Source: Salinisphaera sp. UBA1666
GTDB lineage: Bacteria > Pseudomonadota > Gammaproteobacteria > Nevskiales > Salinisphaeraceae
Assembly (NCBI GenBank): GCA_002320455.1
Contig: DCKU01000170.1
Span: forward strand, 1-10,944
Reading direction: 5' to 3'
DNA length: 10,944 bases
The first letter of the stretch is position 1. The number at the start of each line of letters is the position of its first letter. A model generated the notes under the pieces. It saw nothing but the letters and a program-made list of their open reading frames with translations. It was not told the DNA's origin and did not search any database. Positions 5,688-10,944 of the stretch are shown here, piece after piece. The position numbers and the translations under genes were made by a program.

Positions 5688-7223
5688 TCAGAAGGCCCAT
5701 TGTGTCCGGAAGGTGAAGATATCCGCGCCGTCGACGCTGCCGCCGTTCTGGGTGACCAGCGGCGAGGCCTGGGTGTTGATGACCCGACTGTAATCGGCCA
5801 TCAGGCGAACGTGGCGGTTGAGATACCAGTTCAAGGCGGCGGTAGCGCGCGTGCCTTCACCGCCCTGGACGTCGGCATCGTTCAGGTCGGCATAATCGAA
5901 ACGCCCGGCGAGCTCGACCGCGCCATAGGTGCCGGCCTTGAGGTCGAACGGCTCGTCGGGCCGTAGCCCCTTGAACTCGCCGTCGCTGCCGCGATAGACC
6001 CGCGACTCGCCGGTCAGCGTCCAGCCCAGCTGGACATAGCCGGCGTCGTAGTTGAGATCCGAGAGGCCTTGGCTGCGATCGGTCTGGGTCACGACGTACT
6101 CACTCTGAATCGAGTACGGCCCGGCCATGGCGGCAAACTCCAGACCGCCCATATAGACGCGATCGAAATTCTCGATAGTGCCGGTATTCAAGAACCGTGC
6201 GTTGGACATGTGCGTGGTTTCGTAGCTGTAGCGCGGGGAACCATCGAGCACCCCGTTGTCCTCGGCCGACTCACGCAGGCCGGCAAAGCTACCCAGGTGG
6301 ATGACGTAATCCTCGCTGTTGATCGGCGCCCAGGTCAGACGAGTGCTGGCGCCGTAACCTTCGGTGGCCTGTTCGCGGTCGCCGTTGGGCTCAATGGTAT
6401 CGCCATAGGCGCCGATCTGGGCCGACCAGTCGTGGCCCGAGCCTTTAAGATTAGCGCCGATCGCGCGATCGAACAGCGGCCCCGTCAACGAGTTCACGAG
6501 CGAGCGCTCGGTAAACATGATGTCGTTGGAGCTTTCCTGTAGCTCCATGCTGATGGCCTGCTTTTGCTGGCCCAGCGTGAATTCGAGCGGGTCGACGCCG
6601 CTATAGACCAGAAAAGCGTCCTTGATGCCGACTTCGTTGTCGGCAAAGTCGCTTTCGAGCATGAAGCCCAGGTCATCGCCAAACGTGCCCTCGACGCCGA
6701 TACGCGCCCGACGAATCTCGGTGCCGGTGGCCGCGTTCTGCTCGGCGCCGCTGTCGCGCTCGACGTAGTCGTTGGGATTTTCGTAGTTGTAGTCGGCGTG
6801 CAGACGTCCAGACAGGCCAACCTCGAAGGAGTGGCTTTCATCGGTCAGAACCAGGGTGGCCGGGCGGTCGTCGATGCCAAGGCTGGACTTCGCCGTCGTC
6901 CGCGTTTTGTCCAGCGTCTCGGCCGGCGCAGTCGCCAAAGAAGCCGGCTCTTCGGTGGTCAGCCCGCGGCCTGCAGCGGCAGCTCGATCGGCACAGGGAT
7001 CGACCATCTCGAACTCACCCAGGCGCACACGATTGGCACCTGGCTCGGCCAGAATCTGCTTGGTATTCTGGTCGATATAGAGGGTGACGCGCTGACCGCC
7101 GGCACCGCTGCGCGTATCGCAGCCCTCCGCCGGCGCCGCTTCTGCAAGGCCGGGCGTTGCGAAAAGCGCGGTTAAACCGAGCGCGCCGAAGGCGCCAAGG
7201 CCAATACGTCGTGTCGTGGGCAT
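5688..7223 (-). CDS. OprO/OprP-family phosphate/polyanion-selective outer-membrane porin
   Basis: A 511-residue outer-membrane beta-barrel precursor. A signal peptide (residues 1 to about 29: TRR, a hydrophobic core GLGAFGALGLTALFA, then an Ala-rich cleavage region) precedes the mature chain, and the last residue is Phe, as usual for barrel proteins. From about residue 130 the Porin_O_P pattern is evident: FEVGLSGRLHADYNY, EIRRARIGVEGTFGDDLGF, FADNEVGIKDAFLVYSG, FTLGQQKQAISMELQESSND and MFTERSLVNSL. It then continues as alternating Tyr/aromatic strands to the terminal strand FTFRTQWAF. Family members pass phosphate or polyphosphate; selectivity here is inferred. Residues 31-125 are unusual: a small domain with two cysteines (C35, C77) and a linker rich in Ala/Thr instead of the common coiled coil. 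The ATG is preceded by AGAGGA (7234-7229). A PHO-box-like site at its promoter suggests PhoB control. Confidence 0.92.
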   Translation of the reverse strand: MPTTRRIGLGAFGALGLTALFATPGLAEAAPAEGCDTRSGAGGQRVTLYIDQNTKQILAEPGANRVRLGEFEMVDPCADRAAAAGRGLTTEEPASLATAPAETLDKTRTTAKSSLGIDDRPATLVLTDESHSFEVGLSGRLHADYNYENPNDYVERDSGAEQNAATGTEIRRARIGVEGTFGDDLGFMLESDFADNEVGIKDAFLVYSGVDPLEFTLGQQKQAISMELQESSNDIMFTERSLVNSLTGPLFDRAIGANLKGSGHDWSAQIGAYGDTIEPNGDREQATEGYGASTRLTWAPINSEDYVIHLGSFAGLRESAEDNGVLDGSPRYSYETTHMSNARFLNTGTIENFDRVYMGGLEFAAMAGPYSIQSEYVVTQTDRSQGLSDLNYDAGYVQLGWTLTGESRVYRGSDGEFKGLRPDEPFDLKAGTYGAVELAGRFDYADLNDADVQGGEGTRATAALNWYLNRHVRLMADYSRVINTQASPLVTQNGGSVDGADIFTFRTQWAF

Positions 7224-7261
7224 CGTTATCCTCTAAATGCGTCTCCCTGGAACACGAGCGC

Positions 7262-7295
7262 ACTGTAATCGGCTTTTGTTACATTTTTGTAACAG
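7262..7295 (-). promoter_or_regulatory. candidate PHO box and -10 of the porin gene
   Basis: Read on the minus strand, CTGTTACAAAAATGTAAC (7295-7278) matches the PHO-box plan: two 7-bp CTGTCAT-like repeats (CTGTTAC and ATGTAAC, five of seven each) separated by four A. Ten bases later comes TACAGT (7267-7262, four of six -10 bases), the spacing usual for PhoB-dependent promoters, where the box replaces the -35. The same bases also form an inverted repeat TGTTAC/GTAACA (7277-7294), so another dimeric regulator is possible. The site fits the predicted phosphate-porin role. Confidence 0.5.
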
Positions 7296-7366
7296 CCCGA
7301 TGTCATCACCAAGACCGTCGAATATCGGGCTGAATCAAGAGTTTTCGCCCGGCGCGCGTTCTTGAT
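7293..7366. repeat. two consecutive inverted repeats between the porin and M23 peptidase genes
   Basis: CAGCCCGAT (7293-7301) pairs perfectly with ATCGGGCTG (7324-7332) over a 22-base loop. Immediately next, ATCAAGA (7334-7340) pairs with TCTTGAT (7360-7366). The first repeat overlaps the outer end of the candidate PHO box by three bases. Neither has a T run, so they are not obvious terminators. They could be operators or hairpins in the 5' leader of the peptidase mRNA. Confidence 0.4.
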
Positions 7367-7460
7367 CGCCTGTCTGCGGGGCTTTCCGACGGCGCTGCCA
7401 TAAAAGCGTCATTAAATCGCGATGCGCTAAACCATTCGCGCCCGGCGGTGTCTTAAAGAC

Positions 7461-8474
7461 ATGACAGATACCGGCCACGACCGCCGTCAGCGCGCTTCAT
7501 CGGCCAAGCGCCGCATAGCGCTGGAGCTTGTTCTGCTGGGCGTGCTTATTGCCGCAGTCTGGGCACAACCCAGCTGGCGCCGCGCGGCTTGGGACAGCGC
7601 TTCGGCCGCAGCCACGTGGGTCGCCCACGAGCTCCTTGGCTGGTCGGATCGCCAGCTTTATATGCGGCGCCTCAAACTGGCCGGCCTGGCCGATGCACCC
7701 GCGGTCCGCGCCTGGGACAAGGCGCCCGAGACGGCCCGCGCGCAATCAGCGCTGGGGCGCGCCCCGCTGCGACTGGAGTTCTCCGCCACCGAAACGCGGG
7801 CAGGCGTCTACACGCTCGACGTAGCCCCCGGGCAAACGATCGCCTGGCGGCTAACGCCGCGCGCCGGCGCCGGCCCGGTTTTCGCCAGTCTGGAACAGCG
7901 CTCCGGCGCCGATGACGACTGGCACTACCGGGCCTCGATCACGGCCGATGACCAGATCCACTCGCTGGACGTGGATCAGCCGGCCCGTTATCGATTCGTA
8001 ATTCAGCCGCGATTGTTCGAAGCGTTCGCGGGCACGCTGCAGGTGCGCGTTGGCGGGCAGCTGGGCATGCCGGTCGTCGGCGCACACGCCTACGATATCG
8101 GCGGCGGCTTCGGCGCGGCGCGCGACGGCGGCGCGCGGCGTCATCAAGGCGTGGATATCTTTGCCGATGCCGGCACGCCGGTCACGGCCGTTGTCGACGG
8201 ACGTGTGCATCAACGCAGCGGCGGGCTCGGTGGCAAGGCGATCTTCTTGTCGGCCGGGCTGACCCGCCCGCGCTATTACTATGCGCATCTGTCGGCATTT
8301 ACTACGGCCGACGGCGCCCGCGTCAAGGTCGGCGACGTTATCGGCCGGGTCGGTGCGACCGGCAACGCAGCCGGTGGAGCGCCCCATCTACACTTTGGGA
8401 TCTACAGCCTGGGCGGCGCGGTTGACCCGGCGCCCTATATTCGCCCGCGGCCGGATTTATCGCGGCTCGACTAA
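7461..8474 (+). CDS. membrane-anchored M23 zinc metallopeptidase (LytM/murein hydrolase type)
   Basis: A 337-residue protein with a basic N-terminus (RRQRASSAKRR), one membrane segment at about 20-36 without a clear cleavage site, a middle region (about 95-200) that looks like a beta-rich periplasmic domain, and a C-terminal M23 domain (about 205-330). The zinc and catalytic residues are intact: H228 and D232 in HQGVDIF, H276 in YYYAHLS, and H309 and H311 in HLHFG. M23 enzymes cut peptidoglycan cross-bridges, so a periplasmic cell-wall hydrolase anchored in the inner membrane is expected. The motifs GTPVTAVVDGRV and GDVIGRVGATGN are typical of the family. The start has a poor ribosome site (GGCGGTG about 12 bases upstream) and the ATG overlaps the palindrome TGTCTT-A-AAGACA (7449-7461). 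The gene is divergent from the porin, and its stop overlaps the stop of the next gene by four bases. Confidence 0.92.
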   Translation: MTDTGHDRRQRASSAKRRIALELVLLGVLIAAVWAQPSWRRAAWDSASAAATWVAHELLGWSDRQLYMRRLKLAGLADAPAVRAWDKAPETARAQSALGRAPLRLEFSATETRAGVYTLDVAPGQTIAWRLTPRAGAGPVFASLEQRSGADDDWHYRASITADDQIHSLDVDQPARYRFVIQPRLFEAFAGTLQVRVGGQLGMPVVGAHAYDIGGGFGAARDGGARRHQGVDIFADAGTPVTAVVDGRVHQRSGGLGGKAIFLSAGLTRPRYYYAHLSAFTTADGARVKVGDVIGRVGATGNAAGGAPHLHFGIYSLGGAVDPAPYIRPRPDLSRLD

Positions 8475-9427
8475 TCGAAGTTCAAGCAGTCACGCGAGGC
8501 GCCACAGCGTGCGGCCGAACGCACGCCCACGCCTTCCGACATGGCCGCGCGGATGACCGGGCCAATGCGCGACAGCGACTCGGCGGCACCGCGATCAACC
8601 CATCGCTGGCGATAAGAGCGCTGCATATGCAACCGCGCCCATTCAGGCAGCAAGGCCGCACCCGCGCCGAGAAACATACGGCGTGAGACCCCGGCGACCG
8701 GAATCGGCAACGCCATGGCGTCGAGCACCGCGAGGGTATCGCGAGAGCGCTGATCAAAACGCAGCTCGGGCTGGATCGCCACGAAATAATCGGCCATTTC
8801 TTGTTTCGAGCCGGGCACGTCGCGGGCACCGAGTTTTTCGGCGATGATCTTGGTTTCCCGAAAATACGCATCCTCGATCTGGCGCGACAGATCGGCCCGG
8901 CGATAGCGCTTGTAGCCTTCCAAAAACATCGCCATCTCGGTGCAGTGCACCCAGGTCAAAAGATGCGGATCGCGGGCGTCGTAGGGCTCGCCCTCGGGGG
9001 TGGTCCCGGTCACCCGCGCATGCATGCGATCGACGATATCGATGATGCGCTCGGCGTGGTGGGTGGGCGCATAGGTGGTGGCGGCCACGAACATCGTCGT
9101 GTTGCGCAGCCGGCCCAGGGCATCCGAGCGGAACCGCGAATGATCCCATACGCCGGCCAGCGCTCTGGGGTGTAGCGTCTGGAGCATGAGGGCTGCGATA
9201 CCGCCGGCCATCATGCCCGGAAAATCGGCATGGATCTTCCAGGTCACCGAGTCCGGGCCGAACAGGCCGGTATCGCCTACGGGCGCGTCATAGTCGATAC
9301 CGAAATCCTGGCGCGTGGCCACGGTATCTACAATCCAGCCGCGCAGCCGCTCGTAGACCGGCGCGGCCGCCCGGCCGAGCGCCGGCGACGACACAGACTT
9401 GGCAAAATCTCGCGGTGACCAGGGCAT
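8471..9427 (-). CDS. oxygenase MpaB/DUF2236 family protein
   Basis: A 318-residue mainly helical protein of the DUF2236 group (MpaB oxygenase/rubber oxygenase catalytic domain, related to latex-clearing protein). Family blocks are GPDSVTWKIHADF (57-69), MLQTLHPRALAGVWDHSRF (81-99), GRLRNTTMFVAATTYA (105-120), VDRMHARVTGTTPEGEPYDARDPHLLTWVHCTE (in two parts from 132 to 164) and YFRETKIIAEKLG (188-200). Characterised members bind heme b and oxidise terpenoid chains or rubber. R106 and T110 recall the conserved Arg-xxx-Thr of Lcp, and H136 or H161 are candidate heme ligands; this assignment is by eye and unproven. A hydrophobic stretch near 250-262 (RRMFLGAGAALLPEW) may be a membrane-binding helix. 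No signal peptide is seen. The ATG at 9427 lacks a clear Shine-Dalgarno. The gene is divergent from the MFS transporter across 66 bp. Confidence 0.85.
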   Translation of the reverse strand: MPWSPRDFAKSVSSPALGRAAAPVYERLRGWIVDTVATRQDFGIDYDAPVGDTGLFGPDSVTWKIHADFPGMMAGGIAALMLQTLHPRALAGVWDHSRFRSDALGRLRNTTMFVAATTYAPTHHAERIIDIVDRMHARVTGTTPEGEPYDARDPHLLTWVHCTEMAMFLEGYKRYRRADLSRQIEDAYFRETKIIAEKLGARDVPGSKQEMADYFVAIQPELRFDQRSRDTLAVLDAMALPIPVAGVSRRMFLGAGAALLPEWARLHMQRSYRQRWVDRGAAESLSRIGPVIRAAMSEGVGVRSAARCGASRDCLNFD

Positions 9428-9434
9428 AGCAGCC

Positions 9435-9442
9435 AGTATACT
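9435..9442. promoter_or_regulatory. palindromic -10 candidate shared by the divergent oxygenase and MFS genes
   Basis: AGTATACT is self-complementary, so TATACT (five of six to TATAAT) is present on both strands: 9437-9442 on plus and 9440-9435 on minus. For the plus strand a GGTGAC (9414-9419) sits 17 bases upstream. For the minus strand the base set at the -35 position is poor. This is the only good -10 in the 66-bp gap. Confidence 0.35.
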
Positions 9443-9493
9443 GCGCGGCCTTGTCGCTGGATGCGATACGCGATTTTATCGGCACGGAACGTC

Positions 9494-10768
9494 ATGCCCG
9501 ACATGCAGCCCGCCCACCAAGCCCGCCGCGCCGCACTGGCTGCGTTTCTGGGCGCGGTCGTCGATTGGTACGACTTCTTGCTCTACGGCATCGTCGCCGC
9601 GCTCATCTTCAATACGCAGTTCTTTCCGTCGGCCAATCCGGCGGTCGGCACGCTGGCCGCGTTTGCGACGTTCGGCGTGGGTTTCCTGTTCCGGCCGCTG
9701 GGCGGCGTGGTGTTCGGCCACTTTGGCGATACGCTTGGCCGCAAGCGCATGCTCATGCTGACGGTGTTTCTGATGGGCGGCGCCACCGCGCTGATTGGCC
9801 TGCTGCCCACCTATAACCAGATCGGCATCGCCGCACCGGTTCTGCTCGTGGCCCTGCGGGCCATTCAGGGGTTTGCGGTCGGCGGCGAATGGGGCGGTGC
9901 TGCGCTGATGGCCGTGGAGAGCGCCCCGGCCCATCGCCGCGCCTTCTACAGCAGCGGCGTACAGGTGGGCTACGGCGTGGGCCTTTTGTTGGCCACCGGC
10001 GCCGTGGCGCTCTTGAGCGGGCTGCTCTCGGAGGCTGCCTTTGCCGGCTGGGGCTGGCGGCTGCCGTTTGTCTTCACGCTGGTGCTGGTGGCTATCGCGT
10101 ATCGCGTGCGGGCCCGGCTGGCCGAGTCACCCGACTTCGTGGCCCAGGTCGAGAACGCCGACGACCGCCCGGCCCGGCTGCCCGTAGTGCGCGCCCTCAG
10201 CCGCCACCCCGGCGCCTTCGGCCAGATCATCGCCCTGCGCCTGGCCGAGCTGCTGACGATGTATATCGTGACCACCTTCGCGCTGAACTATTCCACGGCG
10301 TATCTCGGCCTGGACCGCGCGCTGTTTCTCAACATCGGTATGGCCGTGGGGGCAATCAGCTGCCTCACCATCCCCTTGTTTGCCTGGTGTGCGGATCATA
10401 TCGGGCGCCGCCGGGTGTATATGACGGGGGCCACGCTGGGCGTGGTCGCGGCCTTTCCTTTCTTCATGGCGCTGTCCGCCGGGGCCACGGTCTGGATCGT
10501 GGTGTTCGCCCTGCTCTTGGCCAACATCACCCACGATATGGTGGTCTCGGTACAGCAGCCGGTCTTCGCCGAGCTGTTCGGCGCCGACTATCGCTACAGC
10601 GGCGCCGGCGTGGGCTATCAGGTGGCCAGCGTGATCGGGGGCGGCTTCACGCCGTTTATCGCTGTCGCCCTGGTGGATATCACCGGCGGCGCCTGGTGGC
10701 CGGTGGCCGCTTACATGGCCGGCGGCTGTCTGTTGTCCCTGGCGGCGGCTTGGCGTATGCGCTCTTAG
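9494..10768 (+). CDS. MFS transporter, metabolite:H+ symporter (MHS) family
   Basis: A 424-residue inner-membrane carrier with about twelve membrane segments. It carries the MFS loop motif GHFGDTLGRKR (75-85) and its second-half counterpart WCADHIGRRR. Features of the MHS (ShiA/KgtP/ProP-like) branch are DWYDFLLYG (24-32), FRPLGGVVFGHFGD (66-79), RAIQGFAVGGEWGGA (122-136), GWRLPF (187-192) and the RLAESPDF loop (208-214). MHS carriers import small organic acids, osmolytes or shikimate with protons; the substrate cannot be read. The frame is open from an ATG at 9461, but the ATG at 9494 is preferred: ACGGA lies about five bases upstream and the extra eleven residues are not family-like. It diverges from the oxygenase-like gene. 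No terminator is seen; a palindromic repeat follows. Confidence 0.9.
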   Translation: MPDMQPAHQARRAALAAFLGAVVDWYDFLLYGIVAALIFNTQFFPSANPAVGTLAAFATFGVGFLFRPLGGVVFGHFGDTLGRKRMLMLTVFLMGGATALIGLLPTYNQIGIAAPVLLVALRAIQGFAVGGEWGGAALMAVESAPAHRRAFYSSGVQVGYGVGLLLATGAVALLSGLLSEAAFAGWGWRLPFVFTLVLVAIAYRVRARLAESPDFVAQVENADDRPARLPVVRALSRHPGAFGQIIALRLAELLTMYIVTTFALNYSTAYLGLDRALFLNIGMAVGAISCLTIPLFAWCADHIGRRRVYMTGATLGVVAAFPFFMALSAGATVWIVVFALLLANITHDMVVSVQQPVFAELFGADYRYSGAGVGYQVASVIGGGFTPFIAVALVDITGGAWWPVAAYMAGGCLLSLAAAWRMRS

Positions 10769-10802
10769 AAGGTCATTGGCTTAATGTCTTGGCCGCCTGC
10801 CC

Positions 10803-10825
10803 AGGGCCTGTTTCTAGGGCCTGTT
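10803..10825 (+). repeat. direct repeat AGGGCCTGTT, two copies
   Basis: AGGGCCTGTT occurs at 10803-10812 and again at 10816-10825, three bases apart. The second copy forms the apparent left end of the palindromic element that follows. The first may be a target duplication, or a remnant of an adjacent copy of the same element. Confidence 0.6.
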
Positions 10826-10944
10826 GAGGTTTCATGCGAGTCCGCGCCAAGCGCTGTTTTGCGGCAAGACGAGGCGTAGCGCGCGCTGCGCAGTCATTCT
10901 GCGCAAGCGTGCTAGAACGCTGGATTGCCGCAAAACAGCGCTTG
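10816..10944. repeat. large palindromic (MITE/REP-like) element, cut by the window end
   Basis: A perfect 20-bp inverted repeat, CAAGCGCTGTTTTGCGGCAA at 10848-10867 and its complement at 10925-10944, encloses further nested arms: GCGT/ACGC (10874-10877/10917-10920), AGCGCGC/GCGTGCT with one wobble (10878-10884/10907-10913) and TGCGCAG/CTGCGCA (10887-10893/10899-10905) around a 5-base apex. The whole 97 bases can fold into one rod. The symmetry centre is 10896, so if the AGGGCCTGTT at 10816 is the left end, the right end should be an AACAGGCCCT near 10976, outside the window. No ORF is inside. Confidence 0.75.

Noticed and set aside
5616..5966. Plus-strand ORF of 116 codons next to the hairpin block
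   Set aside because: It runs through the porin terminator hairpin and is antisense to the end of the porin gene; no domain.
9889..10827. 312-codon plus-strand frame
   Set aside because: It is a shifted reading of the MFS gene, very rich in Arg/Gly/Ala/Pro with no membrane pattern. The in-frame MFS protein is unmistakable.

Overview
The window is ordinary high-G+C bacterial chromosome with ten protein genes, all apparently intact, and several compact intergenic regions. Gene families (RhtA-type exporter, Can-type beta-carbonic anhydrase with a SulP anion transporter, OprO/OprP-type porin with signal peptide and C-terminal Phe) and clear Shine-Dalgarno sites point to a Gram-negative proteobacterium, most likely a gammaproteobacterium. 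A marine or halophilic genus such as Salinisphaera would fit, but that is an impression and not something the sequence proves. No tRNA, rRNA, CRISPR array, transposase or phage gene is visible.

Layout, left to right. Minus strand: a small DUF3072 protein (64-306) with its own sigma70-like promoter, and a GFA/CENP-V zinc protein (477-872). Plus strand: an RhtA-like threonine/homoserine exporter (1198-2100), which converges on a minus-strand SSAT-like GNAT acetyltransferase (2136-2615). Plus strand: carbonic anhydrase (2863-3468) followed after 53 bp by a SulP transporter (3522-5093), ended by a strong intrinsic terminator (5148-5177). Next comes about 460 bp without genes, very rich in perfect inverted repeats. 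A second strong terminator (5633-5662) serves the minus-strand phosphate/polyanion porin (5688-7223). The porin has a candidate PHO box at its promoter (7278-7295). Divergent from it, on the plus strand, is a membrane-anchored M23 metallopeptidase (7461-8474), whose stop overlaps the stop of a minus-strand MpaB/DUF2236 oxygenase-like gene (8471-9427). Divergent from that is an MHS-type MFS transporter (9494-10768). The window ends inside a large palindromic repeat (10816-10944+).

How the genes work together. The clearest functional unit is carbonic anhydrase plus SulP: CO2/bicarbonate interconversion next to an anion (probably bicarbonate) importer. The porin with its candidate PHO box looks like a phosphate-starvation outer-membrane channel. 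The oxygenase-like gene and the MHS transporter share a 66-bp divergent promoter region and may handle a common organic substrate, which is inference only. The other genes look like unlinked housekeeping or stress genes.

I found no convincing new multi-gene system. The parts most worth a second look are non-coding: the hairpin-dense block at about 5256-5623, and the long palindrome at the right edge.
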